This document shows positions 1 to 8,318 of a stretch of 27,152 nt of DNA, one piece after another (within the stretch, counting starts at the first letter, position 1; each line of letters begins with the position of its first letter). The position numbers and the translations under genes are program-made. The stretch comes from Microbacterium sp. (GTDB taxonomy: Bacteria; Actinomycetota; Actinomycetes; Actinomycetales; Microbacteriaceae), in the NCBI RefSeq assembly GCF_003248605.1, contig NZ_QFPF01000039.1, positions 1 to 27,152 on the forward strand, in the 5' to 3' direction. Under the pieces are notes generated by a model that saw only the letters and a program-made list of their open reading frames with translations, was not told the DNA's origin and did not search any database.

Positions 1-673
1 TGTGGGTGATCATGTCGTGGATGCCGTGCACCGGCACCGCCGGGCCCCGGAGGAGGAGTTCGGTCATCCCGTCTTCGACGTCCCGCACCCACACCCCGCG
101 GCTTTCCCTTGCCACCTTGTGCCGCTCCGCGAACGTCGTGGGCTGCACCTGCTCCACCAGTCGCGCGAGTTACGGTCCGAGCCGCCCGGGTGTGGTGGAC
201 GCGGCCCGCTCCAATGCTTCGGTCTCGAACGCGGCCCGAACCTCCGGGTCGGTGAGTTTCACCCCGTGTTCGACGATCGCCCGCACATGCCCCACCGACA
301 CGACACCCGCGGCCAGCGCGTCCCAGGTCGCCGCGAACCGGTTCACGAGGGTGTGGGCGTCGTTCATCCGCCGCTGCACCGACCGATCGGGTTGCCGCGC
401 ACACGCCCCCAGCTCCGCCGCCAAAGCCCGCAACGGGAGTTCGGCCTCGCGACCGGCGGAGCGGGGGATCTCCGCCACCCGCTCCAACCCGACCGCCTGC
501 GCCCGCGCCAGCACGCTCATCGCCTGCGCCTCCGCTGCGGCAATAGCGGCCACCGCGGCCGCATACTCCGCAGCCAACCCCGCCGCGACAGCATCCACAC
601 CGACGACGTCCATGTCGGGTGCATCACCGGGGATTGGTTTCATGTTCGAGACTCTACGGGGTGCGTCCGACAT
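1..673 (-). pseudogene. DUF222 (13E12-repeat / HNH nuclease type) gene, N-terminal part, broken by an in-frame stop and cut by the window edge
   Basis: The first 167 codons, from ATG at 673, read as the alanine-rich helical N-terminus of the DUF222 family, which in actinobacteria usually ends in a C-terminal HNH domain. A second possible start is the ATG at 643 (MKPIPGD). The frame then meets TAA (plus-strand tta at 170-172) right after the segment STTPGRLGP. The same frame stays open for the remaining 56 codons to the window edge and still reads like DUF222 (LARLVEQVQP, FAERHKVARESRGVWV, GIHDM). The lesion therefore looks like a substitution to a stop rather than a frameshift. The HNH part lies outside the window. 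DUF222/HNH genes are multicopy and often decayed in Microbacteriaceae. A sequencing error remains possible. Confidence 0.75.
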
Positions 674-818
674 TCAGCATCGAAGTTATGTTGCCCTGAC
701 GCCCCACGGCGAGGTTCGTGATGAGACTTCTCTCATCCAACGCGCGGGCGCAGATGGCATCGCCCTTCGACAGGCACAGGGCGCGCAGAAAGACGCAGGC
801 ACACCCGGGACGCTCGGG

Positions 819-848
819 TAGCATGGCGCCGACATCGAGGAGGATGGC
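819..848 (+). promoter_or_regulatory. candidate -10 box and ribosome binding site of the IclR gene
   Basis: The region 674-848 between the divergent DUF222 and IclR genes contains no further gene that I can support. TAGCAT at 819-824 fits a -10 consensus (TANNNT) and is followed by a purine-rich Shine-Dalgarno (GAGGAGG) a few bases before ATG 849. No convincing -35 hexamer is seen, so the promoter call is weak while the ribosome binding site is good. Confidence 0.35.
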
Positions 849-1751
849 ATGGCTCGAGGATCCGCGGGGGAGTCGGTGTTGCACAAGCACCTGCGCATTC
901 TCGACACGTTCGACGCGTGGCACCCCTACCTGACGCTCACCCAGATCGCGCAGGCCGCCGGCATCGCGCGCTCCAGCGCACACCGGTTGATCGCGGAGCT
1001 CGAGCAGGAGGGCCTGCTCGAGCGTCTGCCCGATCGGTCCTACCGGCTGGGGGTGCGCCTGTGGGAGTTCGCCAGTCGCACACCCGGGGCGCTCGGTCTG
1101 CGCGAGATCGCGCGCCCGTGGCTCGGCGCCGTTCACGAGCGTGTGCGACAGCACGCGCAACTGGGCGTGCGCAGCGGCGGCGACGTGCTGTTCATCGAGC
1201 GGATGTCGGCGCGTGACGCCGTGCTCAACGCCACGCTGATCGGGGGTCGCATCCCTCTGCACGCCTCCTCGAGCGGTCTGGTTCTCCTCGCTCACGCACC
1301 CGACGCGGTGCGCGAGGAGGTGCTGGGTTCGCGCCTGCGCCGGTACACCGAGCACACGCCCTGTACCGAGCCGGTGCTGCGCGGGCTGCTGCGGCGCGTG
1401 CGGGCCGACGGGTTCGCGGTGGCGGAGGGGTTCATCCACCGTGAATCCCGCGGGATCGCGGTGCCCGTCACGGGGCCGGACGGCTCGGTGTACGCCGCGA
1501 TCGGCGTCGTGGTGCACAACGACGGCTCGGACCCCAGTCCTGTGATCGACCTACTCACTCGGGCCGCGGCCGGCGTCGCCCGCGACCTGGCTCGCGCCTA
1601 TCAGCCCGACGCGGGTGTGCGGGCCTCCGGCATCCGCGCCCTGCTCAGCTCGTCGACACGCTCGATCGAGTATCTTGAGCACGTCGGACACGACCCGCAC
1701 GAGGGCACGTCGGCGGCCGGGCCGCCACGGGGACGGGGCGAGGCGCGATGA
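849..1751 (+). CDS. IclR-family transcriptional regulator
   Basis: A 300-residue protein with the IclR layout: an N-terminal winged helix (about residues 10-72, helix-turn-helix 29-50 with LTLTQIAQAAGIARSSAHRL) and a C-terminal effector-binding domain (about 80-255) ending in the family signature RGIAVPV followed by AAIGVVV. A tail of about 40 residues, poor in known motifs, extends beyond the usual IclR end. IclR proteins such as PcaR, PobR and PcaU sense aromatic acids or pathway intermediates and bind DNA as dimers or tetramers. The start at 849 has a strong Shine-Dalgarno. The stop overlaps the start of the next gene by four bases (ATGA), so the two are co-translated. Control of the neighbouring O-demethylase and ring-cleavage genes is inferred from position; the ligand is unknown. 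Confidence 0.88.
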   Translation: MARGSAGESVLHKHLRILDTFDAWHPYLTLTQIAQAAGIARSSAHRLIAELEQEGLLERLPDRSYRLGVRLWEFASRTPGALGLREIARPWLGAVHERVRQHAQLGVRSGGDVLFIERMSARDAVLNATLIGGRIPLHASSSGLVLLAHAPDAVREEVLGSRLRRYTEHTPCTEPVLRGLLRRVRADGFAVAEGFIHRESRGIAVPVTGPDGSVYAAIGVVVHNDGSDPSPVIDLLTRAAAGVARDLARAYQPDAGVRASGIRALLSSSTRSIEYLEHVGHDPHEGTSAAGPPRGRGEAR

Positions 1752-2521
1752 CGACGATCGCGATTCTGGGGCTCGGCGAGGCCGGCAGCCGCTACGCGCG
1801 TGGGCTCGCCGACGCCGGAGCCGAGGTGCGCGGATACGACCCGCACGCGGCGATGACGGGCGCGGGGATCGCACGGTGCGATCGGCTCGGCGACGCGCTC
1901 CTGGGCGCGGATGTCGTGCTCAGCCTCGTCTGGGCGCGCAACGCCGTCGCCGTCGCGGAAGCGGCGATGACGCACCTGGGCACCGGCGCCGTCTACGCCG
2001 ACCTCAACACCGCGGCCCCGCAGACGAAGATCGAGGTCTGCGACGTCGCGCGATCGGCGGGCGTGCGGATGGCCGACGTCGCCGTGCTGGCCCCCGTGCC
2101 GCGGGCGGGTCACCGGACGGATCTTCTCGCGAGCGGTCCCGGCGCCGACGTGCTGGCCGAGCGCCTTCGCCCCCTCGGCGTGCCGATCGAGATTGTCGCG
2201 GGCGAGGTCGGCGAAGCGGCGCGGCTCAAGCTGCTGCGCAGCGTGTTCATGAAGGGACTCGCGACGCTCGTGATCGAGGGCCTCGAAGCTGCGCGGGCGA
2301 CCGGGGCCGAGACGTGGATGCGGCAGCAGATCGCCGCCGAGCTCGGCCCCGGCGGCCGCACGATGATCGACCACCTGCTCGCGGGCACCTACCTGCACTC
2401 CGAGCGCCGCGAGCACGAGGTGCGCGATGCCCTCGCGGCGCTCGAAGCCATCGATGCGCCCGCGGATATGACCCGTGCGACGCTCGCCTGGTTCGAGCGC
2501 CTCAACGGCATGCGTTCCTGA
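1748..2521 (+). CDS. NAD(P)-binding dehydrogenase of the 6-phosphogluconate dehydrogenase-like / DUF1932 type
   Basis: A 257-residue soluble protein. The N-terminus is a Rossmann fold with GLGEAG (residues 8-13), then ADLNTAAPQTK (84-94), the counterpart of the substrate loop of beta-hydroxyacid dehydrogenases. The C-terminal helical part begins with GEAARLKLLRSVFMKG, in which Lys161 sits where the catalytic lysine of the superfamily lies. The C-terminal half resembles DUF1932, whose members have mostly unassigned substrates. The gene is translationally coupled to the IclR regulator by an ATGA overlap and converges with an O-demethylase eight bases downstream. I infer that it oxidises or reduces a hydroxy acid or semialdehyde in the aromatic pathway; it is not a homologue of the Gfo/Idh/MocA-type LigC. 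The substrate cannot be read from sequence. Confidence 0.8.
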   Translation: MTTIAILGLGEAGSRYARGLADAGAEVRGYDPHAAMTGAGIARCDRLGDALLGADVVLSLVWARNAVAVAEAAMTHLGTGAVYADLNTAAPQTKIEVCDVARSAGVRMADVAVLAPVPRAGHRTDLLASGPGADVLAERLRPLGVPIEIVAGEVGEAARLKLLRSVFMKGLATLVIEGLEAARATGAETWMRQQIAAELGPGGRTMIDHLLAGTYLHSERREHEVRDALAALEAIDAPADMTRATLAWFERLNGMRS

Positions 2522-2543
2522 TCGCGGCTTCAGCCCGCGCGAT
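2521..2543. terminator. short bulged hairpin between convergent genes
   Basis: ATCGCGGC and its partner (GCC, three-base bulge, GCGAT) can fold around the loop TTCA. It spans the stop codons of the DUF1932-type gene and the converging O-demethylase. It has no T-tract on either strand, so its role as a bidirectional terminator is tentative. Confidence 0.3.
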
Positions 2544-3897
2544 ACTGCTCCCGCGCGAACCGCGAGAAGGGCGCGGGTTCGACCGTCGCGCGGATCTGCA
2601 CCTGACGATGGCGTTCGACGGCGGGCTTGGCCGTGTTGGGCTCCTCGCCCCACACCACGACGACCGACGTTCCCGGCTCGGCGTGCGCCGCGTCGATGCT
2701 CGCGAGTGAGACGAATGCCTGCTCGCCGACGATGTATCCCGCGTCGTGCGAGATGCCGACATCCGCCCCGTCGCGAAGCACCCTGTCCATCTGGTGCTGG
2801 CCGTAGCGCGCTTTCGGAAAGTCGATGTACTTCGCGGGGGTTCCGGGCTCGTACAGACTGCGCTGCGCGGCGGCCAGGTCGTCGGGATTCCACAGCAGCG
2901 TCACCTTGAGGCGCTGCGGTGCGGCGGCGTGCCGCTCGAGGGCAGCCCGCCCGATGAAGTCGTGGTCGAAAGCGATGCTGCGCCCATAACCGAGGTCGTA
3001 CGGGGTCAGGTAGTAGTCCTCGATGCGGGCCGGGCAGAAGCTCCCTGCGAGCGACCCCGCCCGGGCGGCGGGCAGCCACTCGAGGTATTCGGCCGATCCC
3101 TCGCCCGAATAGATCGCCGGCAGCGGCGAGGGCACCCAGGCCGATTCGAGGTTGGCCGAGGAGTATGCCTTCGACCCCACGAGCACCAGCCCGAACTCCT
3201 CGCCGGCCTCGATCAGCGCATCCCGCACGCGCTCGCCCTCGGCCCACGGGCCGAAGAGCTCGAAACCGGGCTGACCGGCCATCCCGTGCCGGAGCGAGCG
3301 CACGCGGACGCCGGCGATGTCGAATGTCGTCATGCCGAAGAACCGCGTCGGGGGCACCTCGGCGCCGGTCACCTTCTCCATGACGGCGAGGGCGCGCGGC
3401 CCCTGGATCTCGTAGCGGTAGAGCGTCGGGTCGCCGGATCGCACGATGGAGTTGCCGTCGCGCTCGAACGTCACCGCGTACTCGCCCGTCTCGCCGTGGA
3501 ACTGCACCCAGTCGAGCACCATGTGCCAACCCACCAGGTCGTAGACGTCGTCGTCGAGGTGGAACAGGATCGCATCGCCGATGAGGTAGCCCTCATGGTT
3601 GACCGCGATGAACTGCTTGGCGGAGTCGACCGGGAACCTCTCGAAGCTGTTGACCCCGACATCCCGCAGCAGGGCGAGCGCGTCGGGCCCGGAGATGAAC
3701 AGATCGGTCATGTGGTGTGACTGATCCAGCAGGGCGACGCCGTCGCGCCAGGCGAGCTGCTCGCTGCGCCAGTTGCTGAACTCGGGCGTCACCGGGAAGA
3801 TCGTCGGGCGCGCCTGCGCGTTGCGCAGCATCTGCACGGCGTCACCGCCGGCACGGGCGAGGGCGGCGGCGGTGGATGCGGGGGCGACGTCGGTCAC
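2530..3897 (-). CDS. tetrahydrofolate-dependent aromatic O-demethylase, LigM/DesA-like (paralogue 1)
   Basis: A 455-residue protein of the GcvT-like aminomethyltransferase fold, collinear over its whole length with the second O-demethylase at 4999-6402 and with Sphingobium LigM as I remember it. Shared landmarks are FSNWRSEQLAWRDG, DQSHHMTDLFISGPDAL, EIQGPRA, LRHGMAGQPGFELFGPW, GSKAYSSANLESAWVPSPLP and FDHDFIGR. Such enzymes move the methyl of an aryl methoxy group (vanillate, syringate, 3-O-methylgallate) to tetrahydrofolate, giving the phenol and 5-methyl-THF in the cytoplasm. The segment around residues 118-131 (VGWHMVLDWVQFHGETG) differs from the [16 protein letters not shown] of paralogue 2, suggesting a different substrate. 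The GTG start at 3897 is preceded by AAGGAG. The gene is divergent from the LysR gene at 4018. Its exact substrate is unknown. Confidence 0.85.
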   Translation of the reverse strand: MTDVAPASTAAALARAGGDAVQMLRNAQARPTIFPVTPEFSNWRSEQLAWRDGVALLDQSHHMTDLFISGPDALALLRDVGVNSFERFPVDSAKQFIAVNHEGYLIGDAILFHLDDDVYDLVGWHMVLDWVQFHGETGEYAVTFERDGNSIVRSGDPTLYRYEIQGPRALAVMEKVTGAEVPPTRFFGMTTFDIAGVRVRSLRHGMAGQPGFELFGPWAEGERVRDALIEAGEEFGLVLVGSKAYSSANLESAWVPSPLPAIYSGEGSAEYLEWLPAARAGSLAGSFCPARIEDYYLTPYDLGYGRSIAFDHDFIGRAALERHAAAPQRLKVTLLWNPDDLAAAQRSLYEPGTPAKYIDFPKARYGQHQMDRVLRDGADVGISHDAGYIVGEQAFVSLASIDAAHAEPGTSVVVVWGEEPNTAKPAVERHRQVQIRATVEPAPFSRFAREQYRAG

Positions 3898-3931
3898 GAG
3901 AACTCCTTCGTTCGGCGGGTCGACACCATGG

Positions 3932-3948
3932 TAGGCAGTCTCTGCCTA
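3932..3948. promoter_or_regulatory. perfect inverted repeat TAGGCAG-TCT-CTGCCTA
   Basis: A perfect dyad with 7-base arms and a 3-base spacer, lying 34 bases upstream of the O-demethylase GTG at 3897 and within the divergent control region shared with the LysR gene. It looks like an operator for a dimeric regulator (LysR or IclR type). Which protein binds it is not shown by sequence. Confidence 0.55.
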
Positions 3949-3966
3949 TCGGCGGACGGGATGTAA

Positions 3967-3981
3967 ATAAGCTTTGCTTAT
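3967..3981. promoter_or_regulatory. LysR-type binding box, T-N11-A dyad
   Basis: ATAAGC-TTT-GCTTAT is a perfect dyad containing the LysR-regulator signature T-N11-A (T3968, A3980). It is AT-rich in an otherwise GC-rich region and lies 36 bases upstream of the GTG start of the LysR gene, between it and the divergent O-demethylase. This is the classic site for autoregulation plus divergent activation. Confidence 0.65.
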
Positions 3982-4017
3982 GCACAACTCAGTAGGTCTT
4001 AGCCGCGGAGGACCGCC

Positions 4018-4950
4018 GTGGACCTGAATCTCGTGCGCGTCTTCGCCGCGATCCACGAGACGCGGAGCCTCACCGCCGCCGCCGCACGCCTGTACGTCAC
4101 CCAGCCGGCCGTCAGCCAGGCGCTCGGCCGCCTGCGCGCCGAGCTTGATGATCGCCTGTTCGAGCGGGCGGGCCGCGAGATGGTGCCCACGCCTCTCGCC
4201 GAGACGGTCTATCCGGGTTTCCGTGACGCGCTCGCCGCCATCGATCGCACCATCGACGCGGTGCACGGCTTCGATCCCGCCCACTCTCAGCGGCTCTTCC
4301 GAATCGCGCTGTCGGAGCTGGGGGAGATCGGGTGGATGCCCGCGATCGTCGCGGCCGTCGCCGTGCGCGCGCCCAGGATGCGCATCGAGGTGGTGCCGAT
4401 GGACGTGCGCGCGCTCGCCGAATGGCTGGGGCGGGGCACCGTGGACCTCGCGGTGACACCGTCCCCCGTGGGTGCGGACTTCGCGCAGGAGGTCATCAAG
4501 TCGCAGCGATACGGGGTGGCGATGTCGGGGCGCCATCCTCTGGCCGAGGCGCCCCTGACGCTGGAGTCCTACCTTGCCGCCGACCACGTCGCGGTCGCGG
4601 GCGACTCCGGCGCTGCGCAGCTCGAGCGCGCGCTGACGCGGCACTCGGCGCGGATCGAGCCGCGCGTGAGCATCAACCATTTTGCCGCTCTGCCGCCGCT
4701 GCTGGCCCAGCGGCACGGCCTGATCGCGACCGTTCCCGACACCATCGCGGCCGGGTGGGCCGAGAGCTGGCCCCTCGTCGTCCGCGAACTGCCGTTCGAG
4801 ATGCCGCCCGTGGATGTCCGGCTCTACCGCCGCTCCACGACGCAGCACGCGGCGGCCCTGGATTGGCTTTTCCACACGGCCGCGGGTGCCATCCGTGGAT
4901 CGTCCGGCCAGTTCGGCGTGATCCACGGCGAGGTGCATGCGACAGCATGA
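4018..4950 (+). CDS. LysR-family transcriptional regulator
   Basis: A 310-residue protein. The N-terminal winged helix-turn-helix is standard (MDLNLVRVFAAIHETRSLTAAAARL, then VTQPAVSQALGRLR and DDRLFER; helix-turn-helix roughly residues 18-38). A periplasmic-binding-protein-like effector domain occupies about 90-300. The GTG start at 4018 follows GGAGGA. The gene lies between the two O-demethylases, divergent from the first and convergent with the second, and carries a T-N11-A box just upstream. Family knowledge suggests an activator that responds to the aromatic substrate or an intermediate; the inducer is unknown. Its stop codon lies inside the left arm of a strong terminator hairpin. Confidence 0.9.
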   Translation: MDLNLVRVFAAIHETRSLTAAAARLYVTQPAVSQALGRLRAELDDRLFERAGREMVPTPLAETVYPGFRDALAAIDRTIDAVHGFDPAHSQRLFRIALSELGEIGWMPAIVAAVAVRAPRMRIEVVPMDVRALAEWLGRGTVDLAVTPSPVGADFAQEVIKSQRYGVAMSGRHPLAEAPLTLESYLAADHVAVAGDSGAAQLERALTRHSARIEPRVSINHFAALPPLLAQRHGLIATVPDTIAAGWAESWPLVVRELPFEMPPVDVRLYRRSTTQHAAALDWLFHTAAGAIRGSSGQFGVIHGEVHATA

Positions 4951-4982
4951 GGGGGATGCCGCGGCTGCAGCATCCCCCTCAT
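4947..4982. terminator. bidirectional terminator hairpin between LysR and the second O-demethylase
   Basis: The arms ATGAGGGGGATGC (4947-4959) and GCATCCCCCTCAT (4970-4982) are perfect 13-base complements around a 10-base loop. The left arm contains the LysR stop codon, and the converging O-demethylase ends 17 bases beyond the right arm. There is no T-run on either strand, as is common in high-GC actinobacteria. Confidence 0.75.
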
Positions 4983-4998
4983 CTCCGGGTGGTGACGG

Positions 4999-6508
<1,510 letters not shown>

Positions 6509-6575
6509 CTTGACCATTCGGGAGGCGTGTGCTTCGCTGGGCCCGAGTCGCGGCGATGTCCGCAGAGGAGGCCGC

Positions 6576-7220
6576 ATGTCCGACAGCGTCATCGTCACCG
6601 ACATCGCCCGCGCCGACCCCGCGGTCGTCGACGCGCTCGCGGCGTTCGGCTCGGCGACCGTGCACGAGGCCCTGGGCCGCGTCGGGTACGCGGGCCCCCG
6701 CATCCGTCCCATCCAGATCGGGGCGCGCATCGCCGGCACGGCCATCACGGCCGCTGTCGCCCCGGGCGACAACCTGATGGTGCACGCGGCGATCGAGCAG
6801 GCCGTGGCGGGCGATGTCATCGTCGTCGTTCCGGCCACGGACTCGCCCTACGGCTTCATCGGCGATCTGATGGCCACCCAGATGCAGATGCGCGGCGTGC
6901 GGGGGTACGTCACCTCGGGCGGCGTGCGCGACACCGCGGAACTGCGCGAGATGGGCTTTCCGGTGTGGGCCGCGCACGTGAGCGCCGAGGGCACGGTCAA
7001 GGGCGATGTGATCATCGCCGACGACGACGGCGTCGCGGTCGTGCCCAGGCTGCGCGCGGCGGCGACGCTGGAGGCTGCCCGCGCGCGCGTGCAGCGCGAG
7101 GCTGCGAACCGCGAGCGATACCGCGCGGGCGAGATCTCGATGGACGTCAACGGACTCCGACCCGTCCTCGAGCAGCTCGGCATCCGTTATGTGCCGCAGG
7201 CGGAATACGATGCCGGCTGA
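6576..7220 (+). CDS. RraA/LigK-family aldolase (4-carboxy-4-hydroxy-2-oxoadipate aldolase-like), shortened
   Basis: A 214-residue protein of the RraA / HMG-CHA aldolase fold. The active-site region GDLMATQMQMRGVRGYV followed by GGVRDT is intact; Arg118 and Asp119 match the Arg-Asp pair needed by the Pseudomonas HMG/CHA aldolase. The expected reaction is cleavage of 4-carboxy-4-hydroxy-2-oxoadipate to pyruvate and oxaloacetate, with a divalent metal. ATG 6576 is chosen over an upstream in-frame ATG at 6465 because AGAGGAGG precedes it and homology begins there. Between GTVK (139-142) and GDVIIADDDG (143-152) the family normally carries about 18-20 more residues (a GSVNVPVV-type strand and the PG before GD). 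These are absent here, making the protein shorter than LigK (about 228). It overlaps the next gene by 11 bases. Confidence 0.82.
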   Translation: MSDSVIVTDIARADPAVVDALAAFGSATVHEALGRVGYAGPRIRPIQIGARIAGTAITAAVAPGDNLMVHAAIEQAVAGDVIVVVPATDSPYGFIGDLMATQMQMRGVRGYVTSGGVRDTAELREMGFPVWAAHVSAEGTVKGDVIIADDDGVAVVPRLRAAATLEAARARVQREAANRERYRAGEISMDVNGLRPVLEQLGIRYVPQAEYDAG

Positions 7221-8280
7221 CGCCGTCCGCGCCGGCATCCCGTGCATGCTGATGCGCGGAGGCACGTCGAAGGGCGCCTACTTCGTCGCCACGGATCTGC
7301 CCGTCGATCGTGCGGCCCGCGATGACCTGCTGCTGCGAATCATGGGTTCGCCCGATCCGCGCCAGATCGACGGGATCGGGGGAGCGCACCCGCTCACCTC
7401 GAAGGTCGCGATCGTGTCGGTCTCGGACACGGACGATGCCGACATCGACTATCTCTTCCTGCAGATCGGCGTCGACGAGCCGGTCGTGGGTGACGCGCAG
7501 ACGTGCGGCAATCTGCTCGCCGGGATCGGACCGTTCGCGATCGAGCGCGGATTGATCCCTGCCGTCGAACCCGAGACGACCCTGCGCATCCGGCTGCTCA
7601 ACACCGGTGACACGGCCACCGCGCGCGTTCCGACACCCGACGGCGCGGTGGACTACGACGGCGACCTCGCGATCGACGGCGTGCCGGGCGTCGGGTGCGC
7701 GATCGACCTCTCCGTCACACGCGAGGCGGCGGTGCTGCCGACCGGCAACGCGGTCGATGAGATCGCGGGTCACCGTGTGACCCTGATCGACAACGGCATG
7801 CCGGTCGTGCTGCTGGACGCGACCGAGTTCGGCATCGAGGGTGGCGAGACGCCCGCCGAGCTCGAGGAGGACGAGGATCTGCGGGCCGAGGTCGAGCGGG
7901 TCCGGCTCGCGGCGGCGCCGCGGATGGGGGTGCAGGATGCCGGGGGCCAGACGGTTCCCAAGATGTTCCTTCTCTCGCCGCCCGCCGCCGGCGGCGACCT
8001 GCGCACGCGGGCGTTCATCCCGCATCGCGTGCACACCTCGATCGGCGTGCTGATGGCAGCATCCGTCGCCGCGGGGGCCCGCATCCCCGGCACGATCGCG
8101 CACGCGCTCGCCGCGCCGCCCCAGGGCGACGTCACGGTGCTCGAGCACCCCGGCGGGCTGTTCACGGCGCGGGCCGAGGCGATGCAGGACGAGGCCGGCA
8201 TCTGGCGAGGGGCCTCCGCATCGGAGCGCACGGCCCGCAAGCTCTTCGACGGGCGCGTGTTCCCGCGCCCGCGTCGATAA
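7210..8280 (+). CDS. galD: 4-oxalomesaconate tautomerase, GalD/LigU-like (PrpF family)
   Basis: A 356-residue protein in the PrpF isomerase family (DapF-like double domain), matching Pseudomonas GalD closely from memory: GIPCMLMRGGTSKGAYF, MGSPDPRQIDGIGGAHPLTSKVAIVS, CGNLLAGIGPFAIERGL, VPTPDG, LPTGNAVDEIAG, VTLIDNGMPVV, GQTVPKMFLLSPPA and RAFIPHRVHTSIGVL. The lysine in LTSK and the cysteine in QTCGN are candidate catalytic residues. It interconverts keto and enol tautomers of 4-oxalomesaconate, the ring-cleavage product of gallate. ATG 7210 is chosen because the family N-terminus (RAGIPCMLMRGG) begins just after it; a more upstream start at 7189 would add seven residues. It overlaps the aldolase gene by 11 bases, indicating translational coupling. 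Confidence 0.9.
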   Translation: MPADAVRAGIPCMLMRGGTSKGAYFVATDLPVDRAARDDLLLRIMGSPDPRQIDGIGGAHPLTSKVAIVSVSDTDDADIDYLFLQIGVDEPVVGDAQTCGNLLAGIGPFAIERGLIPAVEPETTLRIRLLNTGDTATARVPTPDGAVDYDGDLAIDGVPGVGCAIDLSVTREAAVLPTGNAVDEIAGHRVTLIDNGMPVVLLDATEFGIEGGETPAELEEDEDLRAEVERVRLAAAPRMGVQDAGGQTVPKMFLLSPPAAGGDLRTRAFIPHRVHTSIGVLMAASVAAGARIPGTIAHALAAPPQGDVTVLEHPGGLFTARAEAMQDEAGIWRGASASERTARKLFDGRVFPRPRR

Positions 8281-8318
8281 CCGACCGGATCACCCGGCAC
8301 AGTCAAGGAGGACGCAAC

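Noticed and set aside
1601..3529. A 642-codon minus-strand open frame overlapping O-demethylase 1 and running under the IclR and DUF1932 genes
   Set aside because: It is out of frame with the conserved demethylase and antisense to two supported genes.
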